Positions 7,321 to 14,524 of a stretch of 17,620 bases of DNA are shown here, one piece after another (position 1 is the first letter of the stretch; each line of letters starts with the position of its first letter). A program made the position numbers and the translations under genes. Origin of the DNA: Alphaproteobacteria bacterium (GTDB taxonomy: Bacteria > Pseudomonadota > Alphaproteobacteria > ATCC43930 > CGMCC-115725); the NCBI GenBank assembly GCA_017353855.1, contig JAFMSA010000023.1:1-17620 (forward strand), read 5' to 3'. Below the pieces are notes generated by a model. It did not search any database. It saw only the letters and a list, made by a program, of their open reading frames with translations, and was not told the origin of the DNA.

Positions 7321-8205
7321 TCAAGATTGGCCCGCCGGCGCCAACAGGTCCAGAACCCTCTCGTCGACGGACTGCCGCGAGCCCTGCCCAGAGATCGGCT
7401 GAATGCAGACATGGTCGGCGCCGGCATCCCAATGCTGCTGGATACGCCCGCGGATTTCCCGCTCGTCACCCCAGGCCACCATGGCGTCTACAAAGCGGTC
7501 GGATCCGCCCCCGGCAAGATCGGCGTCGCCAAAGCCTTCGCGCCGCCAGCTGTTGAGGTAGTTTTCGAGCTGCAGGTAGCGGGAGAGCGCCTCACGTGCC
7601 GCGCGGCGTGCTGTTGTCGGGTCGGTTTCGAGTAGCACCCAAACCTCGGGGCACAGCAATTTGCCGGGCCCGAGGATCGACCGCGCGTTCGCCGTGTGCT
7701 CCGGAGTCGTGTTGTAGGGGTGAGCGCCGTCGGCCAGTTCGCCCGACAAGGCCATCATCCTGGGCCCCAGCGCGGCTACGACGGTGAGCGGCCTTTCGCG
7801 CGGCATCGGCGCCTGGTACGGTGCCTCCTGCATCGCCTTGAGATAGTTTCGCATTGTCGTGACCGGCTTGCCGTAGGTGTGGCCGCGCAAGCCTTGAACC
7901 ATCGGCCGATGCGACACGCCCACGCCGAGCAGAAAGCGGCCGTCCGACTGCTCGTCGAGACCGCGCTGCCCATTCGCCATCGCCATCGGATCGCGGGCGT
8001 AGATGTTGGCGATGCCCGTTGCGACGATCAGCCTCTGTGTGTTCGCGAGGAGCCAGGAGGAATGCGTAAGCGCATTCCGACCGCGACTCTCGGGGATCCA
8101 CAATGCGGCGTAGCCCCGCTCTTCGATACGCTTGGCAAACGTCGCTGCAGCTGTGGCGGTCATGCTGTCCATCGAAACCCAAACGCCGAGTTTGCCCAGT
8201 TCCAT
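7321..8205 (-). CDS. LLM-class flavin/F420-type oxidoreductase
   Basis: A 294-residue luciferase-like monooxygenase family protein (TIM barrel, cytoplasmic). These use FMN or the deazaflavin F420. Family features include the N-terminal LGVWVSMD strand, ERGYAALWIPESRGRNAL, LIVATGIANIYARDP, RFLLGVGVSHRP, the LTVVAALGPRMMALSGELADGAHPY block and the C-terminal GADHVCIQPI strand. The layout resembles the actinobacterial F420-dependent branch, but the cofactor cannot be decided here and no F420 synthesis gene is in the window. ATG 8205 is preceded by AGAGG six bases upstream. It may be the first gene of a minus-strand series with apaG (91 bases on) and folE, although the gap could hold a separate promoter. 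The substrate is unknown. Confidence 0.9.
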   Translation of the reverse strand: MELGKLGVWVSMDSMTATAAATFAKRIEERGYAALWIPESRGRNALTHSSWLLANTQRLIVATGIANIYARDPMAMANGQRGLDEQSDGRFLLGVGVSHRPMVQGLRGHTYGKPVTTMRNYLKAMQEAPYQAPMPRERPLTVVAALGPRMMALSGELADGAHPYNTTPEHTANARSILGPGKLLCPEVWVLLETDPTTARRAAREALSRYLQLENYLNSWRREGFGDADLAGGGSDRFVDAMVAWGDEREIRGRIQQHWDAGADHVCIQPISGQGSRQSVDERVLDLLAPAGQS

Positions 8206-8880
8206 CGCCGGCCTCTCATGTTCGGTACGAATGCCGGAGTGTGAATCGTCTAAGCTAGTGTCGTCCAGCGTCCCGGCCGAACACGGATGGAAACCGCCGC
8301 TTGATCGCCTCCGCGGCTTTCTTCAAGAACCCTTCGCGCGCAGCGACCCGACGTCCTGCGGCATCCCTGTCGAGGCCCCGGCGCCCGCAGATGTGCGAGG
8401 AGCGTGCACCTCGGATCCGGCAAGGAGAAGCTTACTATCCGTAAACGTTGATTTTTACCGCGTGTCGTGGCGGCGCTCACTTTCGGTCCGCCGCGGCCGA
8501 GCCCGGGTGCATGGCTACTGTGGCCGGGACAAGGCGGTTAGCGCAACGGTTCGCCGGCTCACCCAAAAGCCGTCTTACGGAACTGCGGCTCGCCATCGAC
8601 CGCAACCCGGCCACCCGCCCCGCCTGTTTTGCCGGGCGCAACGCGCCCAGGTGCGCCGCGGCGGGTCGGGTAGCTTTTCTCCGGAAGCGATCTGCGAGTT
8701 TGCGCGGGCGTGACAGATGCCCTTCGGGGACCGCGCCGCAACGGGTCTTTGCGCCGCGACGCGCGAGGACGCGGTGCGTGGCGGGATGGGTTGTTTTCCG
8801 CCAGGGGTAGCGAATGTCGGGTTAACGACTTAGCTACACTGCTGGTGTGAAATGGGGGTCGGGGGATTGGGAGTGTCGTT
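8206..8880. other. intergenic region between divergent genes
   Basis: About 675 bases separate the divergent LLM gene and the small gene at 8881. No tRNA, insertion sequence or gene with a credible start was recognised, although open shadow frames cross it. On the minus strand around 8263-8335 one frame reads FLKKAAEAIKRRFPSVFG before a stop. It looks helical and coding-like, but it lacks a start codon and is cut by an upstream stop, so it may be a remnant. Promoters for both flanking genes must lie here, but I could not place them convincingly. Confidence 0.5.
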
Positions 8881-9078
8881 ATGGGCAAGTGCTTGGCGGA
8901 ATATTCGCTCGCCGAACTGATCGAAGATCCCCTGATTGGCCTCGTAATGAAGAGCGATGGTGTCGATCGCCGCAGTCTCGAGCTCTTGTTTGAGCGCGTT
9001 GCGCGCGACCGCGCCCCCGCCGCCGACGTCCGGTGCCGCCCTACGGACAGGGAGTCGAGGCGGTGCAAGTCTTGCTAG
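8881..9078 (+). CDS. small conserved-looking protein of unknown function (65 aa)
   Basis: The first ~48 residues are acidic to amphipathic and probably helical: LAELIEDPLIGLVMKSDGVD, then SLELLFERVARDR. Similar short proteins with a DPLIGL(V/M)MKSDGVDR core occur, as far as I recall, in alphaproteobacteria, but I know of no assigned function. There is no signal peptide or membrane segment. The last ~17 residues (after RAPAAD) are arginine- and cysteine-rich and look like read-through into the next gene. GGGAG lies seven bases before ATG 8881, supporting the start. Its 3' end overlaps the next gene by 16 bases, so the two are likely co-translated. Confidence is moderate that it is real; no function is claimed. 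Confidence 0.65.
   Translation: MGKCLAEYSLAELIEDPLIGLVMKSDGVDRRSLELLFERVARDRAPAADVRCRPTDRESRRCKSC
9049..9054 (+). promoter_or_regulatory. Shine-Dalgarno sequence deciding a GTG start
   Basis: AGGGAG with an eight-base spacer precedes GTG 9063. It lies within the coding sequence of the upstream 65-residue gene, consistent with coupled translation of the overlapping pair. Confidence 0.5.
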
Positions 9079-9347
9079 TGATCGCGGGCGGCGGCGGGCT
9101 CGTCACCGCCAGTATCGCTCTTTGGCTGCAACGAACAAGCCGGATCGGCCCGCGCTGGTTCGCCGGCCTGGTCGCGATCGCCGTGACGTTGAGCTTGTTT
9201 TCAGTCCTCGCATGGGCCGCAATGATGCTCGTCCAGATAGCGCCGCTTACCCTCACCTGGACTTTGGTCGGCACGCTCGCCCTCCTGTTCGCAATGCGCT
9301 TGTATCGCGAGTTGCGCGGTCCGCCATCGATCGAACCCCGCTCGTAA
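9063..9347 (+). CDS. small three-helix membrane protein of unknown function (94 aa)
   Basis: Three hydrophobic segments are visible at about residues 3-22, 33-57 and 61-78, joined by a short basic loop (QRTSRIGPR) and followed by a polar tail (MRLYRELRGPPSIEPRS). An inner-membrane protein is therefore predicted. By positive-inside reasoning the first loop and the C-terminus would be cytoplasmic for segments 1 and 3; this is inference. GTG 9063 is chosen over the upstream in-frame GTG 9033 because AGGGAG (9049-9054) sits eight bases before it. It overlaps the end of the preceding 65-residue gene by 16 bases, and 106 bases separate it from the MFS gene. I do not recognise the family. Confidence 0.65.
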   Translation: MQVLLVIAGGGGLVTASIALWLQRTSRIGPRWFAGLVAIAVTLSLFSVLAWAAMMLVQIAPLTLTWTLVGTLALLFAMRLYRELRGPPSIEPRS

Positions 9348-9453
9348 CCCGCCGCGCGACCGAGCGCCTGCGCCTGCTGCACCTCCGCGATCCTGCCTGA
9401 GGCGCCGAAGCTCTTGCGGGCTTCGCCCGGGGCGCGATATCAGGGCGGCTCAA

Positions 9454-10659
9454 ATGCCGACCCTCTTTCTCATCGTCCTGGTCGATCTCGTCGGGTTCGG
9501 CCTCGTCATCCCGTTGCTGCCCTTTTACGCGGTCCGCTTTGGCGCCTCGCCCCTCGAGGTAACCTTGCTGCTGGCCGTCTATTCTCTCATGCAGCTGTTT
9601 ACCGCACCTCTCTGGGGAAGGCTCAGCGACCGGGTCGGGCGGCGCCCCGTGCTGCTCGTCAGCATGGCCGCTTCGGTGGCCGCCTACCTGGGAATCGGCA
9701 GCGCGACGATGCTGTGGATGCTGTTCGCGGCGCGTGCGCTCGCCGGCGCTTGCGCTGGCAACATCGCCGCGGCGCAAGCCTATATCGCGGACATCACGAA
9801 ACCCGAAGAGCGCGCCAAGGGGATGGGCCTGATCGGCGCGGCCTTCGGATTGGGGTTCATCGTAGGACCGGCACTCGGCGGGCTCCTGGCAGGCCACGAC
9901 CCTGCGACCGCCGATGTCGAGACTCCCGCCTGGGTCGCGGCCGGTCTGTCCCTTACCGCGCTGTGCGGTGTCGTTCTGCTGCTGCCCGAGAGCCTCCCCC
10001 CCGATCAACGCGCTTTCCGCAGAGCCACCGGCGGCCGCCTCGTGGCGACCCTGGACGTGTTGCGTCGTCCCGTGCTGTCGCGCCTCGTCCTGATCTTTTT
10101 TCTGGTCATCCTGGCCTTCGCGGGGATGGAAAGCACCTTCGCGCTGTGGGCGATACAGCAGTTCGGCTGGGGACCCGGGCAGGTCGGGTATGTCTTTGCC
10201 TATGTCGGCGTGCTCTCGGCGATCCTGCAGGGCGGGTTGATCGGTGCGCTGGCGCGGCGCTTCGGCGAGGAACGGCTTCTGCTTTGCGGTCTGATCATGA
10301 TCGGGGCAGGGCTGCTGATCATGCCGGTTGCCCGCACCTTCGCGGTACTCGCCGTCGCCGTCACCGCGCTCGCGCTCGGCATGGGGCTGACGCAGCCCTC
10401 GCTCAATAGCCTGATCTCGCGCCGTGCCGGGCGTGACGAACAGGGCGAGATATTGGGCGTCTCGCAGTCGATCGGCAGTCTCTCCCGTGTGCTCGGCCCG
10501 GCCGCCGCGGGGTTCTACTTCGCCGAGTTGGGCCGTGATGCGGCCTTCTTCTGGGGGGCGGCCCTCGTCGCGGGCGCCCTGTTGGTGAGCCTGAAGCTGG
10601 TCCGTGGCGCCGGCGTGGCAAAATCCGCAGGCGCCAACTCGGCGAGAACATCGCTATGA
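9454..10659 (+). CDS. MFS exporter, TetA/TCR-like
   Basis: A 401-residue major facilitator superfamily transporter, predicted 12 helices in the inner membrane, driven by proton exchange. Family features are LIVLVDLVGFGLVIPLLPFYA in helix 1, motif A between helices 2 and 3 (WGRLSDRVGRRPVLL), the helix 4-5 region ARALAGACAGNIAAAQAYIAD, motif C-like GAAFGLGFIVGPALGG in helix 5, and a second motif A-like ALARRFGEER midway. These match the tetracycline/multidrug DHA1 branch, but drug specificity cannot be inferred. The start is ATG 9454 with only a weak upstream AGGGCGG. It overlaps the Atm1-type gene by four bases (ATGA), so the two exporters are probably co-expressed. Length and features suggest an intact gene. 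Confidence 0.92.
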   Translation: MPTLFLIVLVDLVGFGLVIPLLPFYAVRFGASPLEVTLLLAVYSLMQLFTAPLWGRLSDRVGRRPVLLVSMAASVAAYLGIGSATMLWMLFAARALAGACAGNIAAAQAYIADITKPEERAKGMGLIGAAFGLGFIVGPALGGLLAGHDPATADVETPAWVAAGLSLTALCGVVLLLPESLPPDQRAFRRATGGRLVATLDVLRRPVLSRLVLIFFLVILAFAGMESTFALWAIQQFGWGPGQVGYVFAYVGVLSAILQGGLIGALARRFGEERLLLCGLIMIGAGLLIMPVARTFAVLAVAVTALALGMGLTQPSLNSLISRRAGRDEQGEILGVSQSIGSLSRVLGPAAAGFYFAELGRDAAFFWGAALVAGALLVSLKLVRGAGVAKSAGANSARTSL

Positions 10660-12509
10660 GCCGGCGCGGGCGGCCGATGACAATCGGGCCGCCGCGGCCG
10701 AAGGGCCATTTCAGGGACGAACTGCGCGCGCTCGGCTGGCTGGCGCCTTACCTGTGGCCGCGCGACTCGCGCGAGCTGAGGACGCGGGTCGTGATTGCGG
10801 TCCTTTTGCTGCTGACTGCCAAGCTCCTCACGATCTACGTACCGATCCTCTACAAGCACGCGGTCGACGCCCTTTCGCCGGTCCCCGGGTCGGGCACCAA
10901 AGCGGTGGTTGCGGTGCCCCTGGCGCTCATTGTCGCCTACGGGTTCGCCCGGGTCATGTCACAGGGTTTCAACGAGCTGCGGACCGCGGTTTTCGCGAAG
11001 GTGAGCCAGCGCGCCGTCCGCAGGCTGGCCCTGTCGACCTTCCGCCATCTCCACGCATTACCGCTGCGTTTTCATCTGGAGCGCCGTACCGGCGGGTTAT
11101 CGCGAGCGATCGAGCGCGGCACCTCGGGCATCGACTTTCTGTTGTCTTTCATGCTGTTCAACGTGGTGCCGACAGTCTTCGAAATGCTCGTGGTCTGCGG
11201 CATTCTTTGGCGGCTTTACAATTGGGCTTTCGCGGCCGTTATTTTTGTGACGATCGTCGCCTACATCACGTTCACCTTCTCGGTCACCGACTGGCGGGTG
11301 CGCGTCCGGCGCGAGATGAATGAGCGCAATACCGAAGCCAACAGCAAGGCGGTCGACGCGATGCTGAACTTCGAGACCGTCAAATACTTCGCGAATGAAG
11401 AATACGAGGCGCGGCGCTACGACGCCTCGCTGCGCGCTTACGAGCGCGCCGCAGTCAAGAGCGATACGAGCCTCGCGGCCCTCAACCTCGGTCAGGCGAC
11501 GATCATCGCCACCGGCCTCGTGACGATCATGATCCTGGCCGGCCAGGGCGTCGCGGCGGCGAAAATGACCGTCGGCGATTTCGTCCTCGTCAATGCCTAT
11601 CTCGTGCAGCTCTACACGCCGCTCAGCTTTCTCGGCGTCGTCTACCGCAACATCAAACAGTCGCTGACCGATATCGAGCAGATGACGGCGCTTCTGGCGG
11701 TCAAGCCCGAAATCCAGGACCGGCCGGCCGCGCCCGCGCTGGTCGTCGGGGCCGGGGGCATCGCTTTTCGCCGCGTTGGTTTTCATTACGATTTCAGGCG
11801 AGTGATTCTGTCCGATGTCGACTTCACGGTCCCACCCGGCGCGACGGTTGCGATTGTCGGTCCGAGTGGCGCCGGCAAGTCGACGATCGCGCGGCTGCTT
11901 TTCCGCTTTTACGATGTCGATACGGGCTCGATCGAGATCGACGGCCAGGATATCCGCGATGTGACGCAAGGCAGCCTGAGACGCGCCATCGGCGCCGTGC
12001 CGCAAGACACAGTGCTGTTCAACGACACGATCTATTACAACATCGCATACGGCCGGCCGGGGGCGACCCCGGCCGAGATCGAACAAGCCGCTCGCCTCGC
12101 ACGCATCGACGATTTCGTCAGATCACTGCCCGAGGGCTATGAGACGATCGTAGGCGAACGTGGCCTGAAGCTCTCCGGTGGCGAAAAACAACGCGTAGCA
12201 ATCGCCCGAGTAATCCTGAAAGCGCCGAGCATCCTGATTTTCGACGAGGCGACCTCGGCTCTCGACACGAAGACCGAGCGGGAGATCCAAGCGAGCCTCG
12301 CGGAAGTATCCGCGGGTCGCACGACCCTCGTCATCGCGCACCGGCTGTCCACGGTCGTCGATGCCGACGAAATTCTCGTGCTGGACACCGGACGGATTGT
12401 CGAACGCGGGCCTCACAATCAATTGCTGCTGCGCCGTGGCGTCTATGCGACGATGTGGGCCCGCCAGCAGGAAGCCGAGCGGCGCGAAGCCGCGCTCGTG
12501 GCCGACTGA
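10656..12509 (+). CDS. atm1: Atm1-type ABC exporter (ABCB7/HMT1 family), fused membrane and ATPase domains
   Basis: A 617-residue half-transporter that dimerises in the inner membrane. Bacterial Atm1 homologues export glutathione-metal or related thiol conjugates, and the mitochondrial relatives serve Fe-S and heme homeostasis. The membrane domain spans about residues 45-330 with six expected helices and the Atm1-typical AVDAMLNFETVKYFANEEYE. In the ATPase domain are Walker A GPSGAGKST (402-410), the Q-loop VPQDTVLFNDTI, signature LSGGE (506-510), Walker B ILIFDE (526-531) and H-loop histidine 562. All catalytic residues are present. The start at ATG 10656 overlaps the MFS stop; ATG 10677 is an in-frame alternative. 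The MeaB gene follows within a few bases. The symbol reflects family membership; the exact substrate is inferred. Confidence 0.93.
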   Translation: MSRRGRPMTIGPPRPKGHFRDELRALGWLAPYLWPRDSRELRTRVVIAVLLLLTAKLLTIYVPILYKHAVDALSPVPGSGTKAVVAVPLALIVAYGFARVMSQGFNELRTAVFAKVSQRAVRRLALSTFRHLHALPLRFHLERRTGGLSRAIERGTSGIDFLLSFMLFNVVPTVFEMLVVCGILWRLYNWAFAAVIFVTIVAYITFTFSVTDWRVRVRREMNERNTEANSKAVDAMLNFETVKYFANEEYEARRYDASLRAYERAAVKSDTSLAALNLGQATIIATGLVTIMILAGQGVAAAKMTVGDFVLVNAYLVQLYTPLSFLGVVYRNIKQSLTDIEQMTALLAVKPEIQDRPAAPALVVGAGGIAFRRVGFHYDFRRVILSDVDFTVPPGATVAIVGPSGAGKSTIARLLFRFYDVDTGSIEIDGQDIRDVTQGSLRRAIGAVPQDTVLFNDTIYYNIAYGRPGATPAEIEQAARLARIDDFVRSLPEGYETIVGERGLKLSGGEKQRVAIARVILKAPSILIFDEATSALDTKTEREIQASLAEVSAGRTTLVIAHRLSTVVDADEILVLDTGRIVERGPHNQLLLRRGVYATMWARQQEAERREAALVAD

Positions 12510-12513
12510 GTGA

Positions 12514-13545
12514 TTGGGCGCGCACGGATTGAACGCTGGCGGAAAAGGATCGAGGACCCAACTATCATGCAGCGCCGAGGCGCTGCTCGGAGGGTTGCGG
12601 CGAGGCGACAGGCGAGCGCTGGCCCGAGCGGTCACGCTTGTCGAATCGACGCGGGCCGACCATCGCGACGCGGCCGAACGGCTGATCGACGCGATTCTTC
12701 CCGATACCGGCGGCGCCGTCCGGATCGGCATCTCCGGTCCGCCAGGGGCCGGCAAATCCACGTTTATCGAACGCTTCGGGCTCGAGGGTGTGGCGCTCGG
12801 TCGCCGCGTCGCGGTGCTCGCGGTCGATCCGGCGTCACAGCGCGGCGGCGGCGCGATCCTCGGCGACAAGATACGAATGGCCGAACTGGCGCGCTCTCCG
12901 GCAGCATTCATCCGCCCATCTTCGGCCGCCGGCAGCCGGGGCGGCGTTGCCCGCGGGACACGCGAGACGATCTTGCTATGCGAGGCGGCGGGGTTCGACG
13001 CAGTGCTGGTCGAGACGGTCGGGATCGGCCAGAGCGAAACGGCTGTCGCGGAGATCGTCGACATGTTCGTGCTGATCCTGCCTCCGGCCGGCGGCGACGA
13101 GTTACAGGGAATCAAACGCGGCGTTATCGAGCTTGCCGATCTGGTGCTGGTCAACAAGGCGGACGGAGACCTCGCCGCGGCAGCCCGGCGCTCGGTCGCC
13201 GATTATGCGAGCGCGCTGGGTCTGATACGGCCCGCGCTGCCCGAGTGGCAGGTCGGCGTCCGCGCCGTCTCCGCTCTCAAAGGGACCGGTATCGAAGAGA
13301 CCTGGGACGAGGTCGCCCGGTTCCGCGCAGTCCTCGAACGGACGGGTGCGTGGTCGCGACGACGCGCGGAGCAGACGCGCTCGGCTCTATGGTCCGAGAT
13401 CGGCGACAGCCTGCTGCAATGCTTCCGAGCCGCCCCGGCCGTCGCCGAACGCCTCGCCGCCCTCGAACAGGAGGTCATGGCCGGCGCACGGACTCCTGCC
13501 GCCGCCGCCCGGATCCTGCTTGCGGCATTTCTCAATAAAGGCTGA
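12514..13545 (+). CDS. meaB: methylmalonyl-CoA mutase-associated GTPase MeaB (ArgK family)
   Basis: A G3E-type P-loop GTPase that protects and reloads the cobalamin-dependent acyl-CoA mutase. From the first in-frame TTG it would be 343 residues, against about 320-330 usual. Visible motifs are the P-loop GPPGAGKS (75-82), DPASQRGGGAILGDKIRM, the G3 region VETVGIGQSE, GDELQGIKRGVIELADLVLVNKAD with guanine-specifying NKAD (214-217), and the C-terminal RTPAAAARILL. The start is uncertain. Conserved sequence begins at AEALLGGLRRGD, while the only well-placed Shine-Dalgarno and ATG (12552-12556, 12567) are one base out of that frame. Initiation may be at TTG 12514 or 12529, or a one-base insertion may have damaged the start. 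It follows atm1 by four bases from this start. No mutase gene is in the window. Confidence 0.9.
   Translation: MGAHGLNAGGKGSRTQLSCSAEALLGGLRRGDRRALARAVTLVESTRADHRDAAERLIDAILPDTGGAVRIGISGPPGAGKSTFIERFGLEGVALGRRVAVLAVDPASQRGGGAILGDKIRMAELARSPAAFIRPSSAAGSRGGVARGTRETILLCEAAGFDAVLVETVGIGQSETAVAEIVDMFVLILPPAGGDELQGIKRGVIELADLVLVNKADGDLAAAARRSVADYASALGLIRPALPEWQVGVRAVSALKGTGIEETWDEVARFRAVLERTGAWSRRRAEQTRSALWSEIGDSLLQCFRAAPAVAERLAALEQEVMAGARTPAAAARILLAAFLNKG
12552..12569 (+). promoter_or_regulatory. Shine-Dalgarno plus ATG out of frame with meaB
   Basis: GAGGA (12552-12556) is followed ten bases later by ATG (12567-12569). Translation from it gives MQRRGAARR, not the MeaB frame. Dropping one C after ATGCAG would give MQAEALLGGLRRGD, a typical MeaB N-terminus. 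This is either a real frameshift at the start, a base-call error, or a relic start. Confidence 0.5.
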
Positions 13546-13567
13546 GGCAGCGGCCGGTTGCTCGAGG

Positions 13568-13596
13568 TTGACGAGGACCATAAATATCCGTACAAA
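13568..13596 (+). promoter_or_regulatory. possible sigma-70-type promoter for rpmB
   Basis: TTGACG (13568-13573, five of six consensus bases) and TACAAA (13591-13596, four of six) are separated by exactly 17 bases, with an AT-rich spacer in otherwise GC-rich DNA. It stands about 70 bases upstream of rpmB and just after the meaB stop, giving L28 independent expression. Confidence 0.55.
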
Positions 13597-13665
13597 CAGA
13601 ACGCGCGCGGCGCGAAGAGCAGCCGCGCGTCAGCGTTTTAAAATGCGATTCGGTCGGAGCCCGGC

Positions 13666-13956
13666 ATGGCACGAAAATGCGTCGTCACCGGCAAAGGTGT
13701 CCAGGTCGGACACAATGTCAGCCATTCCAACATTAAGTCAAAACGCCGTTTTCTGCCGAACCTGCAGCGCACGACAGTATTGTCGGACGTGCTGGGCGCG
13801 GTCCGGCTGCGGGTGACCGCCTCGGCAATCCGCACGATAGAGCACAAGGGCGGCATCGACGCCTTTTTGCGCAACACACCCGATCGTAAACTATCGGCCC
13901 GGATCCGCCGGCTGAAGCGGCGGGTCGAGAGAGCTTCGGAGCCTAAGAGCGGCTAG
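13666..13956 (+). CDS. rpmB: 50S ribosomal protein L28
   Basis: The 96-residue L28 is a structural protein of the large ribosomal subunit. It begins MARKCVVTGKGVQVGHNVSHS and continues KSKRRFLPNLQRTTVLSD, then RLRVTASAIRTIEHKGGIDAFL and a basic tail RRLKRRVERA, a typical alphaproteobacterial L28. The N-terminal cysteine C5 remains, but the second member of the zinc-type pair seen in some L28 proteins is absent, so this is a zinc-free form. CGGAG lies six bases before ATG 13666. The gene is single, with its own likely promoter at 13568-13596. An imperfect GC-rich hairpin just after the stop (about 13948-13963) has no clean T run and is only a weak terminator candidate. Confidence 0.97.
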   Translation: MARKCVVTGKGVQVGHNVSHSNIKSKRRFLPNLQRTTVLSDVLGAVRLRVTASAIRTIEHKGGIDAFLRNTPDRKLSARIRRLKRRVERASEPKSG

Positions 13957-14524
13957 CGCCGGTCGCCCCTGTTTCTGTCGAAGCTGTCAGCACCATCAGT
14001 CACGCGCAATCGATCCAACCCGGTGGCGAGGGGCGCCGCCTGTGCTCTCACCCGCAAGCTGAGCTAGCCTTGATTCCCGAACCCGCACCGTAACATCCCT
14101 CCCGGCCGTGCCACCCTCTCACCGCCGGTGCGACGGCGGCGGCGAAACGCCGGCCGGCCGAGTCTGCCCCCGCGCCCGAGCCGGTCAGAATTGCCTGTGG
14201 CGGCGGGGACAACGCGGTAAACGCCGGCGCGGATCTTTCAGCGGTTCCCTTCGGATTTTTCACGCTTCTCGCGGCTTTTGGTTTGGCCGGGGCACCGGGC
14301 GTATGCCTCGCTGAGAACTCCGGCGGCTCAAGTCGAGGACTTTCGGGACCAAGCACGCGGCAACCGTGATCTCCCGAGCGCCTTGTTCATCGATACGGGC
14401 AGACGGGCATCGACGCCACTGAAAGTCCGGGTCAAGATGTCGGTTGTGTGCACTGAGGGGCGGGGGGCCGACCCGATCGCGCCTGGCAGCACTTCTTCGG
14501 GTCCAAGTTTCCGACAGGGACGGA
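13957..14524. other. intergenic region between rpmB and tamA
   Basis: No gene is supported in these ~570 bases. One plus-strand frame around 14140-14375 reads coding-like, with a hydrophobic FGFFTLLAAFGLAGAPG segment, but has no credible start and ends at a stop. The opposite strand has a proline/alanine-rich open frame (14048-14356) typical of GC-rich shadow frames. A tamA promoter is expected here, but I could not place one. Confidence 0.5.

Noticed and set aside
8263..8335. Minus-strand stretch reading FLKKAAEAIKRRFPSVFG
   Set aside because: Coding-like helix, but it has no start codon and an upstream in-frame stop, so it cannot be called a gene.
9402..9436. GC-rich hairpin (CGAAGC ... 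GCTTCG) between the small membrane gene and the MFS gene
   Set aside because: No following T run and an irregular stem. A terminator call would be speculative.
14048..14356. Minus-strand 102-codon frame between rpmB and tamA
   Set aside because: Proline/alanine/serine-rich, no ribosome binding site and no family resemblance. Typical of GC-rich non-coding DNA.
14444..14524. Upstream extension of the tamA frame to GTG 14444
   Set aside because: It would put 27 residues before the signal peptide, and ATG 14525 has a ribosome binding site and a proper signal sequence.
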